Assembly: GCF_002933465.1 (NCBI RefSeq)
Contig: NZ_PSZE01000002.1
Span: forward strand, 62,001 to 126,000
Source of the DNA: Nocardia nova
GTDB taxonomy: Bacteria > Actinomycetota > Actinomycetes > Mycobacteriales > Mycobacteriaceae
Direction of reading: 5' to 3'
DNA: 64,000 nt
In this document: positions 1-10,034 of the stretch, one piece after another
Numbering within the stretch: the first letter of the stretch is position 1
Layout of the letters: every line of letters begins with the position of its first letter
Position numbers and translations under genes: made by a program
The notes under the pieces: generated by a model
Database searches by the model: none
Told to the model about the DNA's origin: nothing
The model's input: the letters and a program-made list of their open reading frames with translations, nothing else

Positions 1-2
1 AG

Positions 3-1091
3 TTGGATCTGCCCGCCGAAGCTGAGCAGTACCGTCATGCGGCGCGCGAGTTCCGATCTCAGCTCGAGCGGGCCGAACAGTCCGAACAGCGCAATTTGTG
101 GGCGAGAAGCGGATTTTTGCAGCCGCACTGGCCGAAGCCTTTCGGTCGCGGAGCGGACCCCGCCGAACAGCTGGTGATCGAGGAAGAGTTGGTAGGACTG
201 GACCGGCCGAGCCTCGGCCTGGGCGAGTGGGTCGTGCCCACCCTGCTTCAGCACGGGACCCCCGAACAGATCGAACGTTGGGTGTGGCGCAGCCTCGAGG
301 GGGAATTACGGTGGTGCCAGCTTTTCAGCGAACCAGGCGCGGGTTCGGATGCGGCGGCCGTGTCGACCAAGGCGGTTCGTGTCGACGGCGGATGGTCGAT
401 CACTGGCCAAAAGGTGTGGACCAGTAACGCGCGAGAGAGCAACCGGGGCTTGATCACTGTGCGCACCGACGCGAATGCGCCCAAGCATCAAGGGATTACC
501 GCCATGGTCGTGGACATGGCGGCCACGGGAGTCGAAATTCGCCCGCTCAAAGAACTCACCGGTGAGGCGCTGTTCAACGAGGTGTTTTTCGAGAACGTGT
601 TCGTCCCTGACGAGGACGTTGTGGGCCAGCCGAATGCCGGCTGGAAGGTGGTGATGGCCACCTTCGGTAACGAGCGGGTGACCATCGGCTCCGGATCGAC
701 GACGCTGACCGCCGTTGATCTGCTGCCCCTCCTCACCGAATACCGCCCGGACGACCGGGGATATGCGAGGGCGGTCGGTGAACTGCTGGTCGAGGAAAAC
801 GCCCTTGCCGCCGTGAACCTGCGGCAGACGGCGCGGGCCGTGTTCGCCACTGGACCGGGTATCGAAGGCAACCTGGCGAAGCTGTATGGAGCCGAACATC
901 AGCAGCGCGTCACCGAGCTTGCTCTGCGTCTGGCAGGTCCGGCGGTCCTGACGGGCGGCGAAGCGAAGCTCGCCCACGACTTTCTCTACAGCCGCTGCCT
1001 GACAATCGCCGGCGGCACCAGCGAAATCATCAGAAATCTCATCGCTGAGCGGATTCTGGGCCTTCCCCGGGAACCTGCGCTCAGCAAATAG
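3..1091 (+). CDS. acyl-CoA dehydrogenase (5' end probably outside window)
   Basis: FAD-dependent acyl-CoA dehydrogenase of fatty-acid or related acyl-CoA oxidation. The FAD/substrate motif QLFSEPGAGSD lies near residues 107-116 and the C-terminal AGGTSEIIRN near 335, both typical of the family. About 362 residues are present, close to full length. The frame is open to the window edge and the first codon is a TTG, so a few N-terminal codons are probably missing. The C-terminal site that holds the catalytic Glu in medium-chain enzymes is Gly here; a Glu in GNERV near residue 224 could serve instead, as in isovaleryl-type enzymes (inference). A strong hairpin follows the stop. Likely part of the catabolic block with the downstream ligase, thiolase and SDR genes. 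Confidence 0.9.
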   Translation: MDLPAEAEQYRHAAREFRSQLERAEQSEQRNLWARSGFLQPHWPKPFGRGADPAEQLVIEEELVGLDRPSLGLGEWVVPTLLQHGTPEQIERWVWRSLEGELRWCQLFSEPGAGSDAAAVSTKAVRVDGGWSITGQKVWTSNARESNRGLITVRTDANAPKHQGITAMVVDMAATGVEIRPLKELTGEALFNEVFFENVFVPDEDVVGQPNAGWKVVMATFGNERVTIGSGSTTLTAVDLLPLLTEYRPDDRGYARAVGELLVEENALAAVNLRQTARAVFATGPGIEGNLAKLYGAEHQQRVTELALRLAGPAVLTGGEAKLAHDFLYSRCLTIAGGTSEIIRNLIAERILGLPREPALSK

Positions 1092-1116
1092 TGAGGAGTG
1101 GCGTCTTTCGGGTTCT

Positions 1117-1156
1117 CTGCTTGTATCGGTGGCTGCTCAGCCACCGATACAAGCAG
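1117..1156 (+). terminator. perfect 19-bp inverted repeat, probable terminator
   Basis: Left arm 1117-1135 and right arm 1138-1156 are perfectly complementary with a 2-nt centre, starting 26 nt after the acyl-CoA dehydrogenase stop. There is no T-run, which is common for actinobacterial terminators. A recombination site or IS end cannot be excluded given the perfect symmetry. Confidence 0.6.
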
Positions 1157-1449
1157 CGGGATTCGGGCGGGCGCCGCCGCAAAGACCGAACGCCACCATC
1201 CCGAGGCCGATCAGGAGCGGGGTCGTGGGCAGCCGCGTCCCGGTCGGCAGCGATTGGTCGAGTTGATTGCCGGCGTGTTCGCGGATGAGATGACATCAGC
1301 CGCGGACACTGTCGTCTTCGCGAGAGACAGAGGCAGGGCCAGGACATCGCGCCCGTGAATGGATATCGGCGCCTACTCTCTTCTTGTTCGACTAGATGTT
1401 GCGGGTCATGACGTTGTAGTCGTTGCTTCGGTTTGATGCCGGTGGGTTG

Positions 1450-1680
1450 TTAGGGTGGCAGGGTGAGTTCTCCGGAGGCGTCCAGACGGTAGCCGCTCGG
1501 CCTGTGGGCTGGGCGGCGTTGTGAGTGTGTTTCCGCGCCGGTCGCTGAGCGATCGGTGCGGTTTGGGCACCTCGCAGCGCCGGGTGATGTCGATTCCTTG
1601 CAGTCGGGTGATGGTTCGCCCGATTCTGCAACTCATCCCGGGTGCCGTGAGTTTGGCTGCGGTGCCCTGTATCCGGGGAG
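1450..1680 (-). pseudogene. unidentified decayed coding fragment
   Basis: The 600 nt between the acyl-CoA dehydrogenase and the MFS gene hold no intact gene. On the minus strand two short coding-like stretches lie in different frames. One reads RTITRLQGIDITRRCEVP around 1560-1625; the other ends RPSGYRLDASGELTLPP with a stop at 1450-1452. They look like consecutive parts of one protein broken by a frameshift. I do not recognise the family; a transposase tail is possible. Nothing clear is visible at 1157-1449. Confidence 0.25.
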
Positions 1681-1689
1681 TACTTTCTA

Positions 1690-2883
1690 ATGCCCATTGT
1701 GGTGTTCGTGCTGGCTGTTGCGGTTTTCGCGCAGGGCACATCCGAATTCATGGTCTCGGGACTGCTGGAACGGATCGCGGTTGATGTCGGCGTTTCGCTC
1801 GGCACTGCGGGTTTATTGATCTCGCTGTTCGCGGCTGGCATGGTGCTGGGCGCGCCGGCCATGGCGGTGGCGGCGGGCCGGTTGCCCGTCAGGTACTCGG
1901 TCACAGCGTTCCTGGCGGTGTTCTGCGCCGCTCATGTCGTCGGGGCCTCGGCAACCGGGTTTGCGGTACTGCTGGTGACACGCGGTGTCGCGGCGGTCGC
2001 CAATGCCGGTTTCCTAGCGGTCGCGCTGGCCGCATTGCCAAGGTTGGTCGACCCGGCGAGGATCGGGCGCGCGACCTCGGTGGTGGTGTCCGGGGTGACG
2101 GTGGCCTGCATCGCCGGTGTCCCGGCAGGCACGCTGCTGGGATACCTCTGGGGTTGGCGTTCGGCGTTCTGGGCCGTCGCCGTCATCAGCGCAGCAGCGC
2201 TTGTGCCGGTGTGGGTGATGCTCGGTCGCGACGTGCGTGAGGGTGATGCACCGGACGAGCAAGCACCCTCGATGCGCCGCGAATGGTTGGTGTTGTGGCA
2301 CCGGCCGGTTCTGACCGCCGTTGCGGCCGGGGTCCTGGTCAACGCCGCAACCTTCGCCGGATTCACCTATCTCGGCACCATCACGACCAGCATCGCCGGG
2401 GGTGGTCGGTGGGTTCCGGTGGTGCTGGCCCTGTTCGGTGTCGGCTCGTTTCTCGGTGTGACAGTCGCCGGTCGCTACAACGACCACCACCGGCGGCGGA
2501 TCATCGTGGCTGGAACCGTCGTACTGGTCGGAGTCTGGCTCGCGGCTGCTGTGACCGCGCACTCGCTGATCTGGGTGATGGTTATGTCGATGGTGGCAGG
2601 CGCGGTCGCGTTCGGCGTGGGTTCGACCCTGATCGCGACGATCGTGCAGACCGCCACACCGATTGCTACGCGGATAGCGGGCGCGTTGGCGACCACTGCC
2701 CTCAACGTCGGTGCCATTGTCGGCCCCGTCATCGCCGGTCTGCTGGTCGACCGCACCGATCACCCGACCACGGCACTGTGGTGCAGCGCCGCCTTCACCA
2801 CCGCGGCGGTGGGGGTCGCGGCGATCGGCAAGCGTCGGCGCGGCACAAGCCCGGTCGAGCAGGTGCGCGCCGATGCACGCTAG
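1690..2883 (+). CDS. MFS efflux transporter, Cmx/CmrA-like (chloramphenicol exporter family)
   Basis: Twelve-helix drug:proton antiporter of the inner membrane, 397 residues. The N-terminus (VFAQGTSEFMVSGL near residues 11-24), the ATSVVVSGVTVACIAGVPAG stretch after helix 4 and the following WGWRSAFW motif match actinobacterial Cmx/Cml chloramphenicol exporters. The substrate here is inferred from family only. The ATG follows weak ribosome-binding context (GGGGAG at 1675-1680). Its 3' end overlaps an IS481 relic that begins at 2873, so the natural C-terminus may have been altered. It probably does not belong functionally to the flanking beta-oxidation genes. Confidence 0.85.
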   Translation: MPIVVFVLAVAVFAQGTSEFMVSGLLERIAVDVGVSLGTAGLLISLFAAGMVLGAPAMAVAAGRLPVRYSVTAFLAVFCAAHVVGASATGFAVLLVTRGVAAVANAGFLAVALAALPRLVDPARIGRATSVVVSGVTVACIAGVPAGTLLGYLWGWRSAFWAVAVISAAALVPVWVMLGRDVREGDAPDEQAPSMRREWLVLWHRPVLTAVAAGVLVNAATFAGFTYLGTITTSIAGGGRWVPVVLALFGVGSFLGVTVAGRYNDHHRRRIIVAGTVVLVGVWLAAAVTAHSLIWVMVMSMVAGAVAFGVGSTLIATIVQTATPIATRIAGALATTALNVGAIVGPVIAGLLVDRTDHPTTALWCSAAFTTAAVGVAAIGKRRRGTSPVEQVRADAR

Positions 2884-3010
2884 CGCTCCGTTGTCGGTGG
2901 AAGGGCGGCGACGACTGGTCCAGCGGTGCCAGGATCGCTGGACTTACACGGTTGCCATCGGACAACGGGTCTTGTTACCGGGCGAAAGATTCGGCCGCCA
3001 GCCAGCCGCC
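2873..3010 (+). pseudogene. IS481-family transposase relic, internally deleted
   Basis: From ATG 2873 the frame reads APLSVEGRRRLVQRC, the start of IS481 transposases (compare the better-kept copy near 16.8 kb). About 85 nt on, another frame reads LPSDNGSCYRAKDS, which matches the SDNGSCYR segment of the integrase core domain. More than a hundred codons between them are missing, so the element is dead. It overlaps the last codons of the MFS gene. No terminal repeats are visible. Confidence 0.6.
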
Positions 3011-3416
3011 TACCCACCGGCGTCACGAACGTCACGGCCTCATACAACTAGAGGCCCGCGCGGGGTACGCGTTAGCCCTCGAGCACCGGGCTGGTCCCAT
3101 ATCGTCGCTGTGTGCGTCACGGTGTGTGCTGTTCAGCCTGGCAGCCGCGATCTGTGTCCGGATTGATCAGATCTGCTGTAATTCGCCAAAAGATCCCAGC
3201 GATCCAGCAGGACGTCCATGCCGTCGGTTCACCCCAGCTTCCAGCTTTCGACCCCGCCGGAAGGGCCGAGCCGACCCGGCGGCTTCCGTACAGTGCAGGC
3301 GACGCGATCGCCGACCTAGAAGGGTGCAAACAGGGTATTGATCGCGTGCGCATGCCGACGCGACCTCGCGGATGCGCGCAGGAGACCCGCCACGGGGAAC
3401 AACTGAACAGACCAGC
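3011..3416. other. gap without a recognisable gene
   Basis: About 400 nt between the IS481 relic and the promoter of the acyl-CoA synthetase. Reading frames here have no recognisable domain on either strand. Possibly further decayed IS sequence. Confidence 0.4.
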
Positions 3417-3445
3417 TTGAATAGTAATATTATTTACCCTATACT
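3417..3445 (+). promoter_or_regulatory. strong housekeeping-type promoter of the acyl-CoA synthetase
   Basis: TTGAAT (3417-3422), a 17-nt spacer and TATACT (3440-3445) make a near-consensus primary-sigma promoter. It lies in an unusually AT-rich patch 45 nt before the start codon. The spacer contains the self-complementary TAATATTA, which could be a repressor site. Confidence 0.6.
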
Positions 3446-3489
3446 AACCCTGCCGTATGGTCGTGATTACCGCTGCATGAGGAGTTTTG

Positions 3490-4980
3490 ATGAACCTGAC
3501 GATGCTGTTGGAGATGGCTGCCGACGGTTTCGGCGATCGCGTGGTAATCGGCCGCCGCGCAGGCGGTTTTTCGGCGGCGGCCCTCAGGGCGGCGGCAATC
3601 AGCGGCGCAGCCGAGATCCGGCGCTCCGGCGCGGGGGCCGTCGTCTACCTCGCCGTGAATGGACCGGCCTTTCCCGTCGCGATGTTCGCTGCGGCTTATG
3701 CCGGGGTTCCGCTGGTGCCCCTGAACTTCCGCCTCGGCGCCGAGCAACTCGACGGACTACTCGCCAAGCACGAAAACGCCTATGTGATCGCAGATCCGAG
3801 CGCGCATCCGGCCGTCGCCCGGCATTCGGAGCACGTGGTGACAACCGATGAGTGGCTGAAGCGGACCGCCGTGGGCTCCGAGGCAAACGAGGAGTTCATC
3901 GACACCGATGGCCCCGCGGTCATCATTTACACTTCGGGAACCACCTCCGCCCCCAAGGGTGTCTTGCTGCGGCACGAGAATCTGACGTCCTACGTCATCG
4001 GCTCCGTCGAGTTCGGCACGGCAGATCCTGCGGATGCTTCTTTGGTAAGCGTGCCGCCCTACCACATCGCGGCGGTCGCAAATGTCATTACCAATCTGTA
4101 CGCGGGACGGCGGCTGGTCGTTCTGGAACAGTTCCAGCCGAGTCAGTGGCTGGAACTGGTGAGGACGGAAGAGATCACGAACGCACTCGTCGTGCCGACC
4201 ATGCTCGCCCGGATTATCGATTCCGACGCCGACAAGTCGGTGCCGTCGCTGCGAACGCTGGCGTACGGCGGCGCTCCGATGCCTCTGACCGTCATCAGTC
4301 GCGCGCTGGAAACCTGGCCATCGGTGGACTTCGTCAACGCCTACGGCCTCACCGAAACCAGCTCGACGATTTGCGTTCTGGGCCCCGACGATCACCGCGC
4401 GGCACTGAGTGGCACATCACCAGAGTTGCGTGAGCGGCTCTCGTCGGTCGGCCGCCCGGTGCCGGGTGTCGAGATCGTCATTCGAGGCGAGAATGGAGAG
4501 GCGCTTCCGCCTGGTGAACGCGGACGGATCTGCGTCAGGGGTCCCCAAGTGTCCGCTGAATACGACGGGCACGGCCGACTGGTCGACGAGGACGGGTACT
4601 TCGATACCCGCGACGAAGGATATCTCGATGCGGACGGCTACCTGTACGTCGGTGGTCGCCGTGACGACACCATCATCCGGGGCGCGGAGAACATTGCGCC
4701 CGCGGAAATCGAAGAAGTGCTCCTGCGGCATCCTGCCGTGGCCGACGCAGCCGTAATCGGCGTTCCGGATGAAGAATGGGGCCAACGGATTGTGGCTGCC
4801 GTCGTACCACGCGGCGCGAAGGACCCGGACCGTGAAGAGTTGCGGGGCTTCGTGCGTGCCGCCCTCCGCAGCAGCAAGACCCCGGACGACATCGCCGTTT
4901 GGGACGAACTCCCGCGCACGGAGACTGGCAAGCTGCTCCGCCGTGAGGTGGTCAGCCGGTTCCAGACCCGCACGGTCTGA
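3490..4980 (+). CDS. class I acyl-CoA synthetase / AMP-dependent ligase
   Basis: Activates a carboxylic acid to its CoA thioester through an acyl-adenylate. The phosphate-binding motif YTSGTTSAPKG is near residues 147-157, NAYGLTETSS near 282, the hinge region GRRDDTIIRGAENIAP near 388 and the catalytic-Lys motif TGKLLRR near the C-terminus. Length is 496 residues, normal for the FadD/acyl-CoA ligase family. ATG 3490 is chosen because GAGGAG sits 5 nt upstream; a TTG immediately before it is less likely. A strong promoter precedes the gene and a 15-bp hairpin follows. Substrate is unknown; neighbouring acyl-CoA dehydrogenase, thiolase and SDR suggest degradation of a fatty or branched acid. 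Confidence 0.9.
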   Translation: MNLTMLLEMAADGFGDRVVIGRRAGGFSAAALRAAAISGAAEIRRSGAGAVVYLAVNGPAFPVAMFAAAYAGVPLVPLNFRLGAEQLDGLLAKHENAYVIADPSAHPAVARHSEHVVTTDEWLKRTAVGSEANEEFIDTDGPAVIIYTSGTTSAPKGVLLRHENLTSYVIGSVEFGTADPADASLVSVPPYHIAAVANVITNLYAGRRLVVLEQFQPSQWLELVRTEEITNALVVPTMLARIIDSDADKSVPSLRTLAYGGAPMPLTVISRALETWPSVDFVNAYGLTETSSTICVLGPDDHRAALSGTSPELRERLSSVGRPVPGVEIVIRGENGEALPPGERGRICVRGPQVSAEYDGHGRLVDEDGYFDTRDEGYLDADGYLYVGGRRDDTIIRGAENIAPAEIEEVLLRHPAVADAAVIGVPDEEWGQRIVAAVVPRGAKDPDREELRGFVRAALRSSKTPDDIAVWDELPRTETGKLLRREVVSRFQTRTV

Positions 4981-4988
4981 TCTACTGC

Positions 4989-5027
4989 GCAATGCCCCTG
5001 GGAACTCGTTTATCCCAGGGGCATTGC
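4989..5027 (+). terminator. intrinsic terminator after the acyl-CoA synthetase
   Basis: A perfect 15-bp stem (4989-5003 with 5013-5027) and a 9-nt loop lie 9 nt after the stop codon. Confidence 0.85.
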
Positions 5028-5103
5028 TTGTCCCGCCTTCGCTCCTGCGACAGTCGGAGCAGCCCCTCTTGCACAGGCGCCCTGATCTGTCGAGGATTTA
5101 ACC

Positions 5104-5262
5104 GTGACAGAGCGCGCGGCCGCCACCGGCCGGCGGCCGACCCGACTTCGGCGGAGCCGACGGGCGGGCGTCGTGCTGGGTGAACTGGTGCCAGGCGCCG
5201 TGGCCGACACCGATTCGTGGATCTTCTGCGTCGATCAGCCGCATGTGCGGTTCAGTCCATGA
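5104..5262 (+). CDS. possible small ORF, unidentified
   Basis: A 52-codon frame starts at GTG 5104, seven bases after GAGG, and ends at TGA 5260-5262. The N-terminal half is Arg-rich; the second half reads GELVPGAVADTDSWIF. I do not recognise it. It could be a fragment of a larger lost gene, or chance. The AT-rich sequence right after its stop (5262-5285) is probably the promoter or operator of the thiolase gene. Confidence 0.25.
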   Translation: MTERAAATGRRPTRLRRSRRAGVVLGELVPGAVADTDSWIFCVDQPHVRFSP

Positions 5263-5357
5263 AAAATAGTTCAATCATATATCTTAATGCTGTCGCACGT
5301 TAGCCTTCCGTAACGCGGCAGAGGGATCGCAACGATCCGGCACAGGAGGCGAGTGGA

Positions 5358-6505
5358 ATGCGTGATGCGGTGATCGTGGAGGCCGTTCGGACTCCGGTGG
5401 GAAAGCGAAACGGCGGTCTGTCCGGAATCCATCCTGTGGACCTGTCTGCCCGGGTGTTGCAGGCTGTTGCCGAGCGGACCGGGGTGGACTCGGCGCTTGT
5501 CGACGATGTGGTGTGGGGATGCGTTGGCCAAGTAGGGGAGCAGGCTCTGGATATCGCCAGGAACGCGGTCCTCGCCGCGGGGTGGCCCGAATCGGTTCCG
5601 GGAGTGACTGTGGATCGCCAGTGCGGCTCGTCGCAACAGGCGCTGCATTTCGCGGCGGCGGGCGTCATCTCGGGTCAATAGACATCGCGATCGCCGGCGG
5701 TGTCGAGTCGATGAGTCGGGTGCCGATGGGGACCTCGGTCGCTGCCGGGTCGCCTTACAGCTCCGCGTTTCTGGCGCGGTACGACGGTATCCAGCCGAAT
5801 CAAGGCACGGGCGCCGAGATGATCGCGGAGCGGTGGAACTTCTCGCGTGCCCAGGTCGACGAGTTCAGCCTCGCTTCTCATGAGAAGGCGGCGGCCGCGC
5901 AGGACGAGGGTCGATTCGATCAGCAGTTGGTGCCGATCACCGCGGCCGACGGCACTAAGGTGACGGCGGACGAGGGTGTCCGCCGTGGCGGTTCGGTCGA
6001 GACCTTGGGCAACCTCAAAACCGCGTTCAAACCCGATGGTGTTATTACTGCGGGTCATGCTTCGCAGATCAGCGACGGTGCGGCAGCGCTGTTGGTGACC
6101 ACCAGTGAGAAGGCCAGGCAACTCGGCCTGAAGCCGCTGGCTAGAGTGCATACCGCCGTGCTGGCGGGTGACGACCCGGTGATCATGTTGACCGCGCCTA
6201 TTCCTGCGACGAAGAAGGCGTTGGAGCGGAGCGGTTTGCGTATCGATGACATCGGCGCCTTCGAGGTGAACGAGGCTTTCGCGCCCGTGCCGATGGCCTG
6301 GCTGGCCGAAACCGGCGCCGACCCGAAAGCGCTCAATCCGAACGGCGGTGCCATCGCTCTAGGGCACCCCCTGGGTGGCAGCGGTGCACGGCTGATGACT
6401 ACCCTGCTGCATCATATGCGTGACAACGGTATTCGGTACGGATTGCAGACGATGTGTGAGGGCGGCGGTCAGGCGAACGCGACCATTGTGGAACTACTGG
6501 GGTGA
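5358..6505 (+). pseudogene. acetyl-CoA acetyltransferase (thiolase), one frameshift
   Basis: Thiolase of beta-oxidation, cleaving 3-ketoacyl-CoA. The first frame carries the N-terminus and the nucleophilic Cys in RQCGSSQQ near residue 88, then hits a stop at 5679-5681. The protein continues in the -1 frame with IAIAGGVESMSRVP, NEAFAP, the GHPLGGSGAR histidine motif and the C-terminal CEGGGQAN cysteine. One missing base near 5677-5680 explains the break; restored length is about 382 residues, normal for the family. Everything else is well conserved, so this is either a recent mutation or an assembly error. An AT-rich stretch upstream (5262-5285) probably holds the promoter. Confidence 0.85.
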
Positions 6506-6657
6506 TACCAACTGGATGCGAGGCTGAGTCGGGTGCTCGACGCGCTGTCGTGGATCCCACCAGCTTGCCGACCTTGTACTGGGATCGCCGTCCAGGCTCC
6601 CCGAGCGATATGTCATAATTAGCTAAATTATTGGTCCTGTAGAGGAGAGATGGTTCG

Positions 6658-7419
6658 ATGAGTGATGTTGCCCTGGTAACCGGTGGTGCGGGTGGTCTCG
6701 GAGAGGCCACGGTGCGGCGGATCGTGGAAGACGGCGGAGCGGTGGTGATCGCGGACCTGTCCGACGATCGCGCCGAAAAACTGGCCGGCGAACTCGGGGC
6801 CAAGGCTCGGTATGTGCGTACCGATGTGACTGATGAGGCGAGTGTCCAGGCCGCGATCGATGTCGCCCGTCAGATGGGCACTTTCCGGCACGCCGTCGTC
6901 GCCCATGGCGGTTACGGAAAGCCGGAAAAGGTCGTTGGTCGTGGTGGTGCTCCGGCGACGCTCGAGCCGTTCACCAAGACGGTCGATCTTTACCTCACGG
7001 GCAGCTACAACGTGCTCCGGTTGGCGTCTGCCGCCATCGCGCAGAACGAGCCCGACAGCGACGGGCAGCGTGGTGCGGTGGTTATGACGGCCAGCATCGC
7101 TGCCTTCGAGGGGCAGATCGGCCAGATCGCGTATTCCGCCGCCAAGGCGGGTGTAGTGGGAATGACTCTGGTTGCGGCCCGCGATCTGGGGCCGCTCGGG
7201 ATCCGGGTGTGCACGGTCGCGCCGGGCACCATGCGAACGCCGATCATGGAATCCGTCGGTGAGGAAGCCCTCAAAGCCTTCGCGGCGAATATCCCGAACC
7301 CGCAGCGATTGGGTAAACCGGAGGAATACGCAGCGCTTGTGCAGCACATTCTCACGAACCCTTACCTCAACGGTGAGACTATCCGTATCGACGGTGCTCA
7401 GCGTTTCACCCCGCGGTAA
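6658..7419 (+). CDS. SDR-family dehydrogenase, 3-hydroxyacyl-CoA dehydrogenase type 2-like
   Basis: NAD(P)-dependent short-chain dehydrogenase, 253 residues. TGGAGGLG at residues 8-15 is the nucleotide-binding Gly motif, and YSAAK near 159 gives the catalytic Tyr and Lys. The C-terminal [10 protein letters not shown] is typical of type-2 3-hydroxyacyl-CoA dehydrogenases, fitting the oxidation step between hydratase and thiolase. ATG 6658 follows GAGGAG at a good distance. An AT-rich near-palindrome (TAATT-N5-AATTA, 6616-6630) about 30 nt upstream is a plausible operator or -10 region. It converges on the nitronate monooxygenase gene across a shared terminator. Confidence 0.88.
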   Translation: MSDVALVTGGAGGLGEATVRRIVEDGGAVVIADLSDDRAEKLAGELGAKARYVRTDVTDEASVQAAIDVARQMGTFRHAVVAHGGYGKPEKVVGRGGAPATLEPFTKTVDLYLTGSYNVLRLASAAIAQNEPDSDGQRGAVVMTASIAAFEGQIGQIAYSAAKAGVVGMTLVAARDLGPLGIRVCTVAPGTMRTPIMESVGEEALKAFAANIPNPQRLGKPEEYAALVQHILTNPYLNGETIRIDGAQRFTPR

Positions 7420-7439
7420 ACAGTTCCGCCGAGTGCTGA

Positions 7440-7493
7440 CGGACTCGCCCGCGTCGCAGACCTTCAATGAGGTGAACGACGCGGGCGAGTCCG
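7440..7493. terminator. bidirectional terminator between convergent genes
   Basis: A perfect 17-bp stem (7440-7456 with 7477-7493) and a 20-nt loop lie between the stops of the SDR gene (+) and the nitronate monooxygenase-like gene (-). Confidence 0.85.
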
Positions 7494-7510
7494 CGTTCGG
7501 GTAAGTCTCG

Positions 7511-8544
<1,034 letters not shown>

Positions 8545-8727
8545 TACTTAATCGAGCGCGGTTTGTTACGTCCGCGGATATGGCCTTCGGCGGTCGCCGC
8601 TGAGGTGCTACTCGTCACATCGGCGGCCCCCGGCTGTTCGTCGGGCTGGTTTCACCTCGACCGCGTTGTGCGCGCTTCGCCTATCGGGCGAATTCCGATC
8701 TCGTCGGCGGTACTCGTACCGTAGGAT

Positions 8728-8747
8728 AAGGTGATTGATTTAACCTT
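8728..8747. promoter_or_regulatory. inverted repeat upstream of the GntR gene
   Basis: AAGGT and ACCTT half-sites 10 nt apart, about 80 nt before the GntR start, in AT-rich sequence. Possible autoregulatory or promoter-overlapping site. Confidence 0.3.
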
Positions 8748-8828
8748 CAGTCGACGGCAGTCACGACCCCGCTGGTCGAAGGTATCGAATAATATGTGGC
8801 AACGGCTTCTATGGACCGGAGGGGACGT

Positions 8829-9590
8829 ATGACCGCGATGCCCGATTCGACCGTCGTCCGAGTACCCAAGGCCGGTGAGATGGTCGCGGCGCATGTCCGT
8901 CGCCAAATCGTGACCGGCGCCCTGAAGGTTGGTGACGCGCTGCCCTCTGAAGCCGCTTTGATGGAGCGATACGGTATCTCGCGTCCGACGCTTCGCGAAG
9001 CCTTTCGCATTCTCGAGTCGGAGCGGGTCATCACAGTCCGGCGTGGTGCGCGCGGGGGCGCGCGGGTCATGCTCCCCGATGCTGGAACCGCGGGTCGATA
9101 TGTCGGAACGTTGTTGCAGTACATGGGCGCAACGCTGGCGGACGTCTACGAGGCCCGAATGATGGTCGAGGCGTCGGCTGTCGAGATGGTCGCACGGAAA
9201 CGCACCGCCGCTGGGCTCGGCCGGCTGGAGGCGATGCTGGTCGAGGGCGAGCAATTGCTTGATGATCCTGAGGAATACATACGTCGACATGATCTCGAGT
9301 TTCACCGGTTGCTAGCGGAACTGGCCGGAAACGAGACGACGATGGTTATGCTCGACATCTTGTTCTCGATACTCGAGTGCCATAATGAGAAGGTTTTGCA
9401 GGAGCACCGAGACGAGGCGGAAAGCTCGGCGACATGCCTGGCGGCTCAGCGTTCTCATGCCAAGCTCATCGACCTGATCCGAGCGAAGGACGCCGATAAG
9501 GCAGTCAGTTTCTGGCGGCGGCACCTGACTCAGGTCACCGAGCTCATGATCAGCGATCCCGGGGAAACGGTCCTTGATGTACTTCCCTGA
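8829..9590 (+). CDS. GntR-family regulator, FadR subfamily
   Basis: Ligand-responsive repressor or activator, 253 residues from ATG 8829, chosen for the GGAGGGG site just before it; an in-frame ATG at 8796 is possible. The N-terminal winged helix shows LPSEAALMERYGISRPTLREA near residues 40-60, the GntR recognition helix. The C-terminal half is the all-helical FCD domain with the metal-binding pattern D-x3-H in RRHDLEFHRLL and a later His in AQRSHAKL. FadR-type members sense acyl-CoAs or organic acids. Its location beside acyl-CoA genes suggests it controls this block, including the divergent nitronate monooxygenase gene. Confidence 0.88.
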   Translation: MTAMPDSTVVRVPKAGEMVAAHVRRQIVTGALKVGDALPSEAALMERYGISRPTLREAFRILESERVITVRRGARGGARVMLPDAGTAGRYVGTLLQYMGATLADVYEARMMVEASAVEMVARKRTAAGLGRLEAMLVEGEQLLDDPEEYIRRHDLEFHRLLAELAGNETTMVMLDILFSILECHNEKVLQEHRDEAESSATCLAAQRSHAKLIDLIRAKDADKAVSFWRRHLTQVTELMISDPGETVLDVLP

Positions 9591-9654
9591 ATAGGGGGGC
9601 CTGACCGGCTCTTTCCCCTTCGGGGAGCACCGAGGCGGGTCGCGCGGGTGGAAC

Positions 9655-9893
9655 AACCTTTGTCGGCCAGCACCCGCACGAACGCGGTGCAGTCATTGAT
9701 GTTGCCGCCGGTCAGCACAATCGACACCGGACGACCGCCCCCATCGCAGCCCAGGTGGATCTTTGTGGTGAGGCCGCCACGGGACCGGCCAATCGCGCGA
9801 TCAGCCGGTTCGTCGTGATCTCCGTAAAATCCGACTCCCGCCGACATGCACGACCCGGGCTCCGGCAGCATGCTGGTGCACCCGGAGGTGACA
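9655..9893 (-). pseudogene. IS5-family transposase fragment
   Basis: The minus strand reads HQHAAGAR, then after a frameshift DEPADRAIGRSRGGLTTKIH and VLTGGNINDCTAFVRVLADKG. This is the central DDE region of IS5-family transposases. Both ends are missing, so only about 75 codons remain. It abuts an IS3 tail, indicating successive insertions and deletions here. Sequence at 9591-9654 holds only a small TCCCC-TTC-GGGGA hairpin that may terminate the GntR gene. Confidence 0.75.
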
Positions 9894-9900
9894 GGTTCTG

Positions 9901-10020
9901 TCACGCGGCTCGACTTGCCGGTGGGGTCATGATTGTCTCGTATTCGATCGGCGTCAAGCGGCCGAGAGCAGAGTGCCGACGGCGTCGGTGGTAGGGTTCG
10001 TTCGATCCGGGTGACAATCT
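9901..10020 (-). pseudogene. IS3-family transposase (OrfB) C-terminal fragment
   Basis: The minus strand reads RIERT, then with one extra base YHRRRRHSALGRLTPIEYE and a stop at 9901-9903. HRRRRHSALGRLTPIEYE is the conserved C-terminus of IS3-type integrase-core transposases. Only the last 35-40 codons survive, and they are frameshifted. Confidence 0.65.
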
Positions 10021-10034
10021 TCAGGCGCAGGACA

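Noticed and set aside
30..1091. Start codon choice inside the first gene
   Set aside because: Later in-frame starts would remove the conserved N-terminal helices, so the gene was treated as entering from outside the window.
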